Positions 12,476-25,460 of a stretch of 64,000 nt of DNA are shown here, piece after piece. Position 1 is the stretch's first letter, and every line of letters begins with the position of its first letter. The DNA comes from Trifolium pratense (taxonomy: Eukaryota > Streptophyta > Magnoliopsida > Fabales > Fabaceae), in assembly GCF_020283565.1 (NCBI RefSeq), contig NC_060062.1, forward strand, positions 4,749,322 through 4,813,321, given 5' to 3'. Made by a program: the position numbers and the translations under genes. Below the pieces are notes generated by a model. That model saw only the letters and a program-made list of their open reading frames with translations. It was not told where the DNA came from and made no database searches.

Positions 12476-13300
12476 AAATGCATCAATCCTAAGGAGATGT
12501 TTTTTGCTCTTCTTCTCCTTTAATAATTTGCTATGGGCCGGTTAGTTCTTCTTTCTTCTCTTTTGTTCCTAGATTTATTTTTCAATTGACCAATTTATAT
12601 ATTATTTCTAATAAAAAGTTTATTGTTTTCTTAAATTGATGCTTCTTTTTTTTTTTGCAATTTTGCACTCAAATTTTCTGCATAACAATTAGGATCAAGA
12701 GAATTTGATATTTACGTAAAAAAAAATTGATATTTTTTGTGTGTTTGCAGATAACCAAATGCATCAATCCTAATGAGATGTTTTTTGCTCTTCTTCTCCT
12801 TTAATTTGCTATAGGCCGGTTAGTTCTTCTTTCTTCTCTTTTGTTCCTAGATTTATTTTTCAATTGACCAATTTATATATTATTTCTAATAAAATGTTTA
12901 TTGTTTTCTTAAATTGATGCTTCTTTTTTTTTCACTCAAATTTTCTGCATAACAATTAGGATCAAGAATATTTGATATTTACGTAAAAAAATTGATATTT
13001 TTTGTGTGTTTGCAGATAACAAAATGCATCAATCCTAAGGAGATGTTTTTTGCTCTTCTTCTCCTTTAATTTGTTATGGGTCAAGTAGTTCTTCTTTCTT
13101 CTCTTTTGTTCCTAGATTTATTTTTCAATTGACCAATTTATATATTATTTCTAATAAAAAGTTTATTGTTTTCTTAAATTGATGCTTCTTTTTTTTTTGC
13201 AATTTTGCACTCAAATTTTCAGCATAACAATTAGGATCAAGAGAATTTGATATTTACATAAAAACATTGATATTTTTTTGTGTGTTTGCAGATTACAAAT
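12476..13300. repeat. Three tandem copies of a ~265-281 bp unit inside the Helitron
   Basis: Copies start with AAATGCATCAATCCTAA at 12476, 12757 and 13022. They share CTCTTCTTCTCCTTTAAT, the block ending CAATTGACCAATTTATATAT, and TTTTTGTGTGTTTGCAGAT. Copies differ by small indels in T runs and a few substitutions. Each unit ends with a pyrimidine-rich TTTGCAG that looks like a 3' splice site. Confidence 0.92.
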
Positions 13301-15537
13301 TCGACCTTTGTGTCTTAATCAACATACAAGGAAAAAAGGTTATTCATTGTGCTATTTTTTTAATCATTCATTATACTATTTTTTTTTTCTTAATTTATCC
13401 AAAAATAATAGGTTAAATTTAAGAAATATGAGCTGAGTTTTTTTTATAAAATTAGACATTTGATAATGTCTACTATTTATTTATATATCACTCCAATTTT
13501 TTGATAATGTCTACTATTTGATAATGCGTTACTACTTTATAATTGTTTTTGTGTAGTTATATGGCTAAAAATTATATAAAATATAAAATAGAAGAACAAA
13601 AATAGAAGAACAATAACGTTGGCAATCGTGTTTTGTTTTAAGACAAAAATAGAAGAACAATAACGTAAACTAATAATGACCTATAATGTATAATTAATTG
13701 ATATAAATAAGAATAAGCTAACTATTATATATTTATACAAATAAAGTCGGTCTTTTTGGATGCATAGATTGATCTCTCTTCTCAAACATATCTATACCCA
13801 AATCATATGCATCTTCTTCCCCAGCACATACTAAAATATAAAATAGAAAATATTTTACATTATTCTATTATGTAGATTGTCAAATATTTAAGCTCATGTT
13901 TTTATTGATATAACATTTGTTTATCTAATTTTTTACCCTTATTTCATGATTTCTTTTACTGATAAATGTGAATATGTCTATTTATTTTAGGTGAATGAGG
14001 AGATCTATAACAGGATATAAAGAATTCTATTAAGAGAATGATAGAAACAAAAAAAAAAGTTGAAAATAAATTTTTTGAATGCATTTACTCATGTGACGTC
14101 ATTGTTAATTATAATTGTAATATATAATATACATGAAAAGTATTGGTGTAACTTGACTAAGAGGTTGTCAAAATAGATTAATCTCCATACATTTATCATC
14201 TATAGTTTAAACATAGTTGATTGAGTAAAGTTTATATATGCACTTTATATTGATCGACGAACAATTTGTGTTCATCTTTTGAAGTCTAGCTCTAATATAA
14301 AATTTGACAAAATTTATTCGAAAACTCTTTAAATGTCTATTTTTTGTTTTATCAAATAAGAATACTATTTACATAAAAACAGTAATTGAGTTTATAAAGG
14401 TCAAGATAAGTGTCTAACATTTTTTTTATAAAAAATAATAATAATAATATTATTAATAAAGAGATTGAAATATAAATAAGATAAAGTTAGAGAGAATGCG
14501 ATATACATAAAGAGAATAATGGATATAAGTCGATGTCGATCCTTAAAAATATATTAGTAGACTATAGTTTTTATGATAAGTTTTCTTCCTCATGCTTAGT
14601 GAACTTATGATGTGAACCGTAAGCTTCCAAAATAATGTCAAACCAATAAAATTAAAATGAACAAGATATTCATTTTTAATCATTTTTTTTAAGTCTCCTT
14701 TCACATACATAGCGGACTCATAATCTCATCATTTTGTTTTAGCAATATGACAAATTTATCCAAGCACAAATGACAATGAAATGTTTTGGTAATATTGTGA
14801 CTTTGGTATGAAGATTAAATCTTTCATTTTAATAATGTTTTGTCTTTAATTTGAAATATATTTAGAGGATTAAAGATATATTTAATAATCCTATAAAATA
14901 CTAATTAACACTGCACATGCATGACAAAGTTGTTTCGAAAGCTCTCTCACTATTTAGTCTAATAGAAAAAGTCTCTTTGAAGTATAAAATAATTATTACT
15001 TTAAAAAAATTTATGATTAATTAACATGTCATCTCATCTTTATAAAGGTCGAGACAAGTATTTACAATTTTTTCATATAAAATAATAATAAGGAGATTGG
15101 AGTATAATTAGGATAAAGATAGAAAGAATTGAGAGATACAGAGAATGATAGATGTAGATAATATAATAAAATAATCCACTATTTTTTTTCATAAAAACAA
15201 AAATATATTAAAACAAAAATTACACTAATTTGAAGATATATAAATCAAACCCATAAAAAAAGAAGATTAATAAAACAATATTTTAATATAATACACTAAT
15301 CTCTGCACTTTTATTGTTTTTTATATACACCTAAATAACACATTGTCTATGTTAAAATTAATTTTTATCTACCTATCTATATTATAGATTCACTTGATGA
15401 GAAAAAAAAATTAAAAATATTTTAAAGATCACTTTTATAATCAAATAATAATTCAACAACACATCTAAGAAAAATATTATTTTTAATACAACTTATTTTA
15501 TAAAACATAACTTTTTTTAAAAAATATTCTAATCAAA

Positions 15538-15566
15538 CCCGTGCAACGCACGGGTTGAATACCTAG
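15538..15566 (+). other. Helitron 3' terminal hairpin and CTAG end
   Basis: The stem arms ACCCGTGC and GCACGGGT surround a three-base loop, and CTAG follows downstream. It matches the termination signal of rolling-circle transposons. Confidence 0.9.
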
Positions 15567-16070
15567 TGAGTGAAAAAGCACATGTATTAATTTTTTTTAA
15601 CAATAAGCACATGGATTAATTATTCAATCAAGGTTTAGATTTCACAACACTCCATTTAGTTGTTGAACTTGCTTTTCATGAAAGCAATCAGTTCAGACGA
15701 CAAGCCAATATATGATGTTATGAGAATCAACATAATCAAGTTAGTGAAAGTCTATTTTATGGTGAAAATTTAAGTGAAAGCGATGTCAATTCTTGATTAT
15801 TATAAATAAAATTGACTAATCTCATAGTACTTTTTCCGTTATAAAATAAATGATTCAAAGAAACTAAAAAATTGTTTTAAAATATTTGACTTGCTCAATT
15901 TTCAATATAATAGTATTTTATAACTATACTCTTTAATTATTACTATTTCCATGACGCTCAAGTAACTGATCAATATTTTTTAAGAGCAAATAAGTAAAAA
16001 TCATATTATCACTTTAATTATTACACTTTTTTGAACTGTGTGAAATAATCAAATAGATCAATTTTATTTT

Positions 16071-16269
16071 TATTTTGGATTACCATGATATTGTACAAAG
16101 TTTCCACCATTGTTAACGATGACTAATCTCTGTCGGAGAACCTGTAGGGCACACAGTGGGTTATCCCCTCTCAACCGAATTATTTCTATAAGCATAAGTC
16201 AGGAATCGAACCCCTGAACACATGTTTAAGAGGGACCAAGACTCTTATCACTTGGACGAATTCATTGTT
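16071..16269 (-). mobile_element. tRNA-derived SINE
   Basis: The minus strand carries a box-B-like GGGTTCGATTCC (plus 16202-16213) and a tRNA-like head with GTCCAAGTGATAAGAG. A near-identical flank, ATCAAATAGATCA followed by a T/A-rich tail, occurs at about 16048 and again at 16270, consistent with a target duplication of roughly 20 bp. The exact left border is uncertain by a few bases. Confidence 0.75.
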
Positions 16270-17691
16270 GATCAAATAGATCATTTTTATTATTCAACAG
16301 AATGAATACTTTTGTTAAATGAATTCAATTTTTTAATCTAATAAAAAAATTACCTATAAATTAAAAGTAAGTCATATGACACTTTTGAAAGTAAAAGAGT
16401 CATTAAAAATAAAATTTATATATATTTGAAAATATTTTATTGAGGATTAAAGTTGACTGTAACAATATTTTTACTCAATGTTTATAGTTGTTCGATTGAG
16501 ATCAGATCATTAATATTTTAATACAGATATTCATTCAATCTCGATTTAACGACTACGATTCTCTTGTGTGAATGTGTGAAATTTTGACATTAGACAATCA
16601 TATATAGTCCTACTCCTAGTCCAAGTCCTAGAGGTATCATAAATTAAAATTTAATTTAATTCCGTGTAATAATAATGAGAAACTTGACAGTAGACACATG
16701 TGTGTGAATAGCATGATCATTTAACCACCATGCAAATTGCTTGAGGAAATGAATTTGTGATTATTCTACCTTGAGACAAATGAATAAGGAAACATTTTAA
16801 AACAGATCAAAGGACATGATCAATATTGATGAGCATGCAGTGAAACTCTAGTCATGTGCAAATTATGCAAATTACAATGTTTTAGAAAAAATTAGTAATT
16901 CAGTTTGTTTTTTGAAGTTGCATTGGTCATGTAAAGTCTCGAACCATTTGTGGACATCATAATTGAGTTTATCAATAAGAGTAAATCATCAGCTATGTTA
17001 ACCTAATTTCATTTACCATTAACTCAAAGATATTAATTATATAATTATTTGGTTTAGTACCTTCATATATTATGAATCATGTTTGAATATTCGATTGGAA
17101 GGAATGTTATCATTTATTCCAAAGCTTCCATCTTGTAGAGAAGGAACTGGAAAATGTTTCATAGCCAAACATTATTTTAATTAACAAGAAGTCCTAAGTG
17201 ATAAAACTGATTAAAGAAAAGGAGTAATCGACCACTTAAGAGAGCTTAACACTAACCATAGAGAGAGACAATATACTAGAGGGATATGATAAAATTACTT
17301 ATTAGTTTATTTTTTCTCTTTAACCTTCAATTTAAAAAAGAGGACAACTAGTTTAGAATTAAGCTGAAATGTAACTAAAGTTTAATAAATGATTATTTCA
17401 ATTAAGAATCAACTTGGAGCCATAAATTTATTTTATTTTTGGAGGGGGGTAGGGTGGGGGGTAACCAAGTCCAAACAAGTGTAATTTAGAAGAAAAAATA
17501 AGTAAGTTTTAAATACTCAATATATGCAAACAGTTTAAGAATTTATAAATAAAAGAAATGAGTTTTTAAAATATGTAAAAGAGGGGTGAAAAGTAGTGCC
17601 CATTATTTAAAAAGTATACCATCCTAGTGACCCATATGATGTATGATAATTTATCTTCAAAAGCAAGACGGCAAGAGTAATTTTATTAGGG

Positions 17692-17840
17692 AGAATTCTT
17701 AAGTATCTCAACATTTTTCCAAAATCGTTAAATTAATTTCCTTAAAACTCACTTTTCACCTTAGGGGCAATTTGGTCTTTATATGGGTCTTGTCGGGATA
17801 CCCTAGTAGTTATAGTGGTGCACTTAAAAATTCTCTTATG
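17692..17840. mobile_element. Possible short MITE
   Basis: The ends AGGGAGAATTCTTAAGT (left) and, reversed, AAGAGAATTTTTAAGTGC (right) form an imperfect inverted repeat of about 18 bp around 110 bp of unique sequence. No clean target duplication was found. Confidence 0.4.
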
Positions 17841-18923
17841 TAAAACTTGTATTGCATTAACATAAATGGGCCAGCCCATGTTACTTTGTTTACTTCCTCA
17901 TAGAACATTAGTAGATATGTTCAAATGAGAAATGTTATTTTCACACATATTTTATACGCATACTTGACACAATTTTAGAGGGCAATTCTGTAATTTTCAT
18001 GGTGTAAGAGAGTATGTACAGATTAATCCAACCACTAGAATCATGCCACATGTCTCCTGTCACGATTATTTAAAAATAAAATAAATAAATAAATAATTGC
18101 ATCATTTGAGTTAAAATAGTATCGTCTTATCTCATGCTCGCCCTCCACTCTTTTTTTTTTTTTTGAAAACAATGGATAAAATTAAGGGTTGTGAGTCTTG
18201 TAACTAAACTATGTGTGAAATTAATGTTGATGAGAGTGAACCAGAGCTTAAATGTAAAGGAATTTTTTTCAAGTTGAGCACAGAAAGAAAGAGGTAGTTA
18301 TAACGATGGTCGACAGCGGTGCGGTGACGACGAAGCTAGACAATTAAGTAGAGCTTAAGATCAAATTTGAACTATTTGGAAAAATGATGGTCAAGGGCGA
18401 TTGACGATGGTTGGGGTGTGAATGATGGTGGCGGACGTCGGTCAACAGTCCATGACGGTGCTTGTTTGACCTGTTAAGGAGGTGCAGGGAGAGAGGAACG
18501 GCAGCTGTAGAAAGAGATCATCTTCATGCTCGAATTCCAACCTCCAGGTTGGATCATTTCTTGCATCGGTCCACCTAGTGAATTCTCTAGCCTCTCTTTT
18601 ATCACTTCAGATAAAATTTAAGTTTTGTTTATGAACACTTATCATATCATGTAGTTGAAGAAATAAATAATTGTGGTGTTGAATTCTAATCTTGACTCAC
18701 ATGTTCACATCGTCTTTTATTTCCTCGTTCCAACATTCTCTTAAGAACAATACACAACTCAAATGAGATACTTATAACGAGACGACAGGAAAAAAAAATA
18801 GTATATGATCAAAGGTTTTGCTAATGGGTATTCTTTAAATTTTTTTTAAATATTTTAACTTTTTAGTACCTTGATTTTACAAATTTTTATAAAATTTTAC
18901 CGGTATCCATAACCATTTGTTAG

Positions 18924-19114
18924 GAAATGGATTTCCTACTGTTACAGCAGGACGCTGTAACAGCTAGGGACTGTCCGAACATAATCATGTGGTTGTGATC
19001 GTTTTGAGTAATTTTGTAAATGAATTGTTCTGATCCGTCCGATCTTATAATGGATGGCTGAGATGCAAAACAGCGTGAAAACTGTGTGATTCCCAACAGC
19101 AGGAAATCCAGATC
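18924..19114. mobile_element. Mutator-type MITE (191 bp) with 11-bp target duplication
   Basis: Both ends read GA..TGGATTTCCT.CTGTT when compared on opposite strands. The exact 11-mer CCATTTGTTAG flanks the element at 18913-18923 and 19115-19125. Duplications of 9-11 bp are typical of Mutator-like elements. It has no coding capacity. Confidence 0.85.
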
Positions 19115-19125
19115 CCATTTGTTAG

Positions 19126-21976
19126 CATTTCCCTGCAATGAATTGTCCTTTGTTTGTTTATGGCGCGGGCATCACACATGATTCATATTCACATTCAAAA
19201 TTTAATAACATTTTATTTTAAGGTTCATGCTAACTAGTATCTCTAAAACACTAATTTTTTTTTTAATGTTAAGTTTGGAACTAAGTATATTTAGGTTGTA
19301 AAGTGACTCCTCAACCAAGAAGCTACCTAAGAAACAAGCTAAAAAAAATCGATACAAATTAATATCGATTAAATAATTTTTTTATATTTTTAAAATACTA
19401 TATACACAAATTTTAAGATAAATTTTTTATATTAATATGTTTAACTAGAATAATATTTTTTATTTTTGATTATTGTATGGAACGTTGTTCTTACAGTTAA
19501 CTTTTAAGAGTTTATCTGCCATTCCAGCTGACAACGCATTCTGTGTACGCCACACAAAACCTAAAGCTTCTGTCGACAACGATATTTTCGTTCACCGTCA
19601 ATATATCGTTTCATGTGCTTTTACTTTAACCCCTTTCTTTTATCATTTCTCGCGCTATTTTAACCACGATATATACGATATTTTGCTTTTCTTATTCATT
19701 CATTTCGAGACAAAGTAAACAACTTTTTTCTTTTTCCTTTTTTTTTTTCCAAAAAAGAAAGTGTAGTAAACAACTTGGTTGAACATATCGTCAAAACAAA
19801 AAAAATTGATTGAACGAGACAATTAAATACTCCAATACAATAAACTTTGACACGTAGATGATGCTATTGTTAAGATAATGCATAAAGTATTTTTTTATGT
19901 ATGGAATAAATAATTGAACACACAATCATTTAAAATAGACTCATGAAAATTATTCAACACACGCACGTATATGTACCGGATGATTACTCCGGCCTCTTTT
20001 ATAAGCAAATATTTCAATTTGCACACTTGTTAAGATGTTGCTTTTTTATCTTGATTTTATGTGAAAGTTGTATTACAACCTTATTATAATATCTTAATTT
20101 TGCATTGGGACTCTACAATCTCTTAAAAAGTAGAACAATTAATGAGGGTAATTTTGGGAAAATAACATTAAATAAAGTTGGTTTTGGTGGCTTTTGCTTA
20201 TATTCAAGGGCAAATTTTTTTGTTGACTTTTGCTTATAAATAAGATCGGAGAGAGTACCTTAGCCATTCCACGTCATTAATAATTTAAATTAAATAAATC
20301 AGTAAAAAAAAGTTTTGTTAGAGAAAATATTTATCTTAAAGTTTTTCTTTTACGGAATCTATGTTGAAGTTTTTTTTTGTCTTAGATGAAATGATAATTT
20401 ATTGAAATTAAACTCACATATAATTATGAGATCTTGAGTTCGAACCCAGATCACGATGTCCGACCTAACAATTTTGACATTTTTGTCAGTTTTTTTTTTT
20501 ACGAAATTTATGTTGAAGTTAGAAATATGTATTTCTGCTTACATATTTCTATATATAAAAAATTGCTGCTTAATATTCATTTTATATTTGTTTTGAGAAT
20601 ATTTAAACGATGTCCAATAAAGTTATGTCACCAACACTACATTTTTTAAGTATTATCCGTTTTATGCTTGAAAGTTCCAATACTCTAAAATTGCTTCAAT
20701 ATTGTGCCATATATCGTATTTGACACTTTCTGATACTCGAAAAAATATTTAGTGATTACATAATTACATTTCTTTTTAATGAAGAATATCACATACTACG
20801 TTTGTGATACTTTCTAATACGTATCAGATAATTATCCACTGATTTTTTTTTCAATAAAATATATATCACACATGTTCCAGATACGTTGTTATTGATTATG
20901 GAAAATCATTAATTTACCATGTTATATTAAGAAAGTAAAATGAAGTGTAGTGTTATGTCGAAAAACATAATGGTTATTAGTTGATGGTGTATCGGTATAT
21001 TTTTTTTCTCATTTGATAAAATAGTGATGTAACCGGGGGTTTCTATTCTTTATCTTTACACCACGCAACTTAATTTGTTTCGTTAACATGTAATAGGAAA
21101 TTACGTCGAAGAATTTAGATTGATGTTAACAGGCATATGGAAGCAATATCTCGTTATCAACTAGAAAGATGATATATACTGCAGATTGAAAGAAGAATTC
21201 AATGAACAATCAATGTGAGGCTGGTCCAATGGATTCAATGAAAATGAAATCTTCTCTTTTTTTTTTAAGTCCGGATGAAAAATAAACTTTCTATGCATCT
21301 AATAATGGAAATTGCTAACATGCATCTACGAGTGACACATGGAAAAATTCTTCTATAGGCATAAGTAATTGGCACACTCACATGAAACATAAAAAAATAA
21401 AGGAAAGATGATTAAAATAATATGATTTGACCTGACAATTTTAATTTTTTATTTATGTGTGTGCCTAAAAAATATTTGGATTTATTTATCCACACATTTT
21501 ATGGTCAACTCTAACAAATAATAAATCTAGTCGATAATATAAATAAAATATATTATTTTTTCAATGAACCGAAAAAATAAATTTTACTCGCATTCCTACA
21601 AAATTATGATTATCAACAAAAAAAAATACATATTTTTGGGAGCTAGGGGTCGTGCTAATTTTTACCGTATTATTTCAATTTTATTGGATGTCCTTAAAGG
21701 TAGTGGCATAAATATTTTTCAAATTAAATGAGAGAATACTTTATATTATTTAAATAATAATTGTTCTTCTACAGAGGTCCAGCCAATAAAGCTCATTAAA
21801 TTATGGTCAGCCTCACTAGTATAGGTCCAAGGATCCAGATGAGACGATAAAATTTCTACATAACTTTCTCATTTTATAAAATCTTTAGTACTTATGAGAA
21901 ATATACAACTTATCGATTAAATTATGGGAATTAAAAAAAAAAATCGTAGCAATAAATTTATGAGAAATGTTAAATA
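19126..21976. other. Gene-free AT-rich intergenic tract
   Basis: No supportable gene. A tRNA-like box B (GAGTTCGAACCC at about 20434) on the plus strand suggests a worn SINE around 20380-20500, but its borders could not be set. Confidence 0.5.
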
Positions 21977-22385
21977 GTCTCTCCGTTCCAAATTTATAAG
22001 TCACTTTACATTACCAATGAAATATTTAATGTTAGTTTTTCTATTAAGGCACATGTTAATGAAGTAAAAATAGAAATTATTAAATGTTAATTTGTGCATT
22101 TTGACTTTTGAAGCATTAAATTTCTTGTATAATTAAATGTTGAATTTCTATTTTAGTATATCTTAACATGTGCCCTAAGGACACATGTTAACAAGACCCT
22201 TCTATTATACCTTTAATCATTTATTAATCTCTCTTCTTCCAATTCTTCAATTTATCTTTCATATATCATTAATGAAGGACAATTTTGTAAACTAACTCAT
22301 AATTTCTTTTTTTCATGCAACATTAATTATATTTCTTAATTTGTGTAATTTGTCAAAAGTAACTTATATTTTGAAACGGAATGAG
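21977..22385. mobile_element. Stowaway-like MITE, probably carrying a second insertion
   Basis: The left end GTCTCTCCGTTCCAAATTTA and the right end (reversed) CTCATTCCGTTTCAAAATAT are Stowaway-type termini flanked by TA. At about 409 bp it is longer than usual. The interior contains the dispersed CACATGTTAA family seen elsewhere in the window (about 22040-22200), suggesting nesting. Confidence 0.6.
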
Positions 22386-23492
22386 TAGTGTTTTAGGCAC
22401 TAATTGACATTTTTGGTTTTTTAACATTAGAAGTTATGAATATTTGAAAAATAGTTCAAAGAATCATGTATAATAATGCGACGTTTCACATGTCTCAAGA
22501 TATAGTGTTTAAAATTTTTATTTTTATTTTTACGTTAAAAAAAAAATATAGTGTTTAAAATGTTTGGTTTTAAACCTATAGCAATGTATAAATTTATTCT
22601 TTCTAAAAAATATAGAAAGGGACACTAACAAAAGGTGAAATCATCTTTATAAAAAAGTTTACGACAAAAGTTTGAAGCTAATCAAATGATTGTGCTCGTG
22701 TGATTAATGAATTCTTTAAAAAAAACATGATTTAATTTGTATAGAAATAATTTCTATATAGATTTTACTTACGGTCAAAAAAATAAATGAATGACGTGTA
22801 TAAATGAAACTAGATTAAATACTAAAAGAATAAAGAATTCCGTTGTAGATATTCTTATAATTTATTTTTTAATATGAAAACAAGAGGATTAACATCCAAA
22901 AAATAAAAGTCAAAAAAAGGAAGATAGGGTGAGTTGGAAGGGAATGGGAGAAGAAATTATGGACCTCACTTCACTTGTGTTAATGAATGAATGAAAGTAT
23001 TCTCTATATCTCGTTCTCGTGTCGTGTCTCAATTTGTCGTGATTTATTATTTCTAAATATCGGATCCGGTGAACGGTATAGTTTCGTTTGTATTCATGTG
23101 GGGTCCTAACCGAACAAAACCAATAACTCAATTTTCTCGTGCACTCAGATTCTTGTACATTTTAATCTAGATAAACCATAATATTGGTCTATAATTTTGT
23201 AGAGTATTTTCAAATAATTTTTTGAAGAATGAATAAACAGAATAAAATGATCTTGTAATAAAATCGGATTAGCTGGGGATATATATAACAATTCAAGATT
23301 TAATCAAACATCACAAGGGTGCAAAAATCAGACAAGACAGGAATAAATGATGTGTTATTTTCAATCTGTCGTATTCAATTACACAAAATTGAGAGTCATG
23401 AGTAATGATGTTACGCCTCACCAAATTATCTTTAGTCGATAATATGTTATTACTTATTATCTTTCGTTTAGTTCGTTAAAAACAGGATATAA
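22386..23492. other. Gene-free AT-rich intergenic tract
   Basis: No gene or bounded element is visible. The short minus-strand frame at 22910-23131 has no recognisable features. Confidence 0.5.
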
Positions 23493-23824
23493 GAGCATTC
23501 ACAATGGAGATACTCATTTTTGAGTACTTAACTGGACTCCACGTGTACACATCACTCATTTATAATTTTTTAATAATAGTACATAATAAGTACACAATCT
23601 CTCAAACCCAACATCTCTTTAAAAGTTCTAAATAGGTCATACCAATAACACATCTCACCAATAACTACACATCATTATAAATGGGACCCATAAAAATAAA
23701 ATAGATACTAATGCTTATTGTAGAACCCGTACCTATTAGGTACTCAAATTAATATTGCTCCAATGGTAGTACCTAATAAGTACCATGAGTACTTAATAAG
23801 TACTACACCATTGGAGATGGTCTG
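23493..23824. mobile_element. MITE-like element with CCAATGG-type termini
   Basis: The left end GAGCATTCACAATGGAGATACT and the reversed right end AGACCATCTCCAATGG are an imperfect inverted pair resembling Tourist/Harbinger-type MITEs. The inner GTACT-rich repeats also mirror each other. The target duplication is not clear. Confidence 0.5.
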
Positions 23825-23924
23825 ATGGCATTTAAACACAAGTACATAATGCAAAATTAGTTTATTTATGCATGGATATTACATGTGACAAAAAAAAAGT
23901 TAAATCGAGTATAAAGAATGTCTT

Positions 23925-24085
23925 GTTAACGTGTGTGTTTTAAGTGCACCTGTTAAGAAATTTTTTAAAAAATTATTACATTAAAATAAAAATTGACTTT
24001 TAAAAATATACATTTTTAAATATATTTATTTATTATGTTACTTATTATGTGTCCCAAAGAACATATGTTAGCAACTTAGCATTCT
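23925..24085. repeat. Copy of a dispersed CACATGTTAAC-type MITE family
   Basis: The left end TTAACGTGTGTGTTTTAAGTG and the reversed right end CTAACATATGTTCTTTGGG are diverged inverted ends of the same family seen at 28.7-28.9 kb. Confidence 0.5.
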
Positions 24086-24150
24086 CTGTAAAGAAGGGCT
24101 TCGGCTAATATGGAAGATTTGTTCAAGTCTTTCATGGTACACAAATTGAG

Positions 24151-24446
24151 AAAATTATTATGATGAATACGAATTTTACAAAATTGATCGTTGGATTGAA
24201 AGTTTATATTATATAGATCATTCATAAATTTTTAAAATAAAATTAAAAATCATTTAATATGTTATTCAGAGCCATCAAGATTAACGGTATTCAATTAAAA
24301 CCCATAAACCGTTAATTTTGATGGGTCTCAATAACATATCAAATGATTTTCGATTTCTTTAAAAAAAAAATATGAATGATCTATATGATATAAACTTTCA
24401 ATCCAACGATCGATTTTATAAAATTCGTATTCGTTATAATAATATT
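24151..24446. mobile_element. Foldback MITE (about 296 bp)
   Basis: Almost the whole length is an inverted repeat. The left arm holds GAATACGAATTTTACAAAAT, TTGGATTGAAAGTTTATAT and CATCAAGATTAACGGT. The right arm holds the complements in reverse order, with a short centre near 24300. No coding sequence. Confidence 0.8.
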
Positions 24447-24848
24447 TATAAGTGGTGCATGGTGCAAGACTCAAAGCATTTGTGCATGGTAGACATGGCC
24501 GTAAAGAATTAGTGCATCATGTACTATTACAATGACCAAAAAGAAGAGTGTGCTACCCACTCACATTCTTGTTTTTTTTTTTTTTTTTTGAGTAGAACAC
24601 CCGCATTGTTTTCATTTTTTTATATAACATAAAACATTAATTTTAAGATTATATTTTACTATATTAGGTTTTATAGCTTATAACCCGTCTCTTTATTCAA
24701 TTTCCCGCAACTAAAATTGAAAAAGACTGAAATTACTTAATACTAAAATTGATTTCCGAATCAAACTAAACTAATGATAAAAATAAATAAAAAGTGTGGA
24801 ATCTTTACCTACTAAACTACTCATATTTAATTAAAGGAAATACTAGTA

Positions 24849-25125
24849 CTCCCTCCGGTCCTTATTATAAGAAACACTTTGACAAAATCACACAGACTAA
24901 GGAAGATAAATTTTCTCATTAATGATTCTAACATTTTATGTTATATTCCAAAACTAACCTTTGACTAGCATGGAAAATAGACTTCTCTAATTAATGCACT
25001 AACATTATAATGAATTATTTGATTGTATTTAATAAGGGTACAAATGGAATTGTGTCAAAGTGTTTCTTATAAAAAGGACCAAATAAAAATTCCAAAGTGT
25101 TTCTTATAAAAAGGACCGGAGGGAG
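24849..25125. mobile_element. Stowaway MITE (Tc1/mariner type, 277 bp)
   Basis: The termini CTCCCTCCGGTCCTTATTAT (left) and, reversed, CTCCCTCCGGTCCTTTTTAT (right) are the classic Stowaway ends, flanked on both sides by TA (24847-24848 and 25126-25127). An extra copy of the subterminal AAAGTGTTTCTTATAAAAAG lies just inside the right end. Confidence 0.92.
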
Positions 25126-25308
25126 TATTATATTTCTGAAAAAGTACCCCACATTACAGAGTAGGTAGCTACTAGTAAAATGAAAGTTGAAAGTTTCATA
25201 GAGAAACAACAGGGGCCCCACTGGCCCAACTTGCATGACCCGCTTTGTACAAACATCAATGTCAATAGGTCGTGTCACCGTGGGTGAGTGAGTGCTAAAC
25301 GTTCGTTT

Positions 25309-25460
25309 TTTTTTGTTTTTCACCACGGTTGAATATAGTTTTGGGTCAGTTCTGATATCAAGTGGTTTCAGTCTTCTTCTAATCGTAATTGCGGGGATTG
25401 AACCACGGTCCTCTCTACCAAGTTCAGTCCCAATTATCACTGAACCAACTAACGATGGGT
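25309..25460 (-). mobile_element. tRNA-derived SINE
   Basis: The minus strand reads GTTGGTTCAGTGATAATTGG (box A region) and GGTTCAATCCCC (box B, plus 25393-25404), with an A-rich 3' end seen as the T run at 25306-25319. The flanks AACGTTCGTTT (left) and AACTTTCGTTT (right) look like a slightly diverged target duplication. Confidence 0.75.

Larger units (their letters stand above)
12042..15566 (+). mobile_element. Non-autonomous Helitron (about 3.5 kb)
   Basis: The 3' end is diagnostic: a perfect hairpin ACCCGTGCAACGCACGGGT at about 15538-15556, then about six bases, then CTAG at 15563-15566 followed by host T. The 5' end fits A|TCTATATATAATTG at 12042, after a run of TATC units that blurs the exact base. 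AAGCAAGC and GATGTGGCAG words follow in the terminal region. There are no inverted repeats or target duplication, as expected for insertion between A and T. No Rep/helicase coding sequence was found, so it depends on an autonomous relative. The inside carries a triplicated unit. Confidence 0.88.
15567..18923. other. Gene-free AT-rich intergenic tract
   Basis: No reading frame has family support. It contains a SINE (16071-16269) and a small possible MITE (about 17692-17840). A more GC-balanced patch at about 18290-18560, with GGTGCGGTGACGACG-like words, could be a decayed gene fragment but has no intact frame. Confidence 0.5.

Noticed and set aside
12476..13300. Regular repeats that could suggest a CRISPR-like array
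   Set aside because: The whole 265-281-bp unit is repeated, with no short repeat/unique spacer alternation, inside a plant Helitron.
18290..18600. GC-richer patch as a possible gene
   Set aside because: No intact frame and no recognisable protein family. At most it is a decayed fragment.
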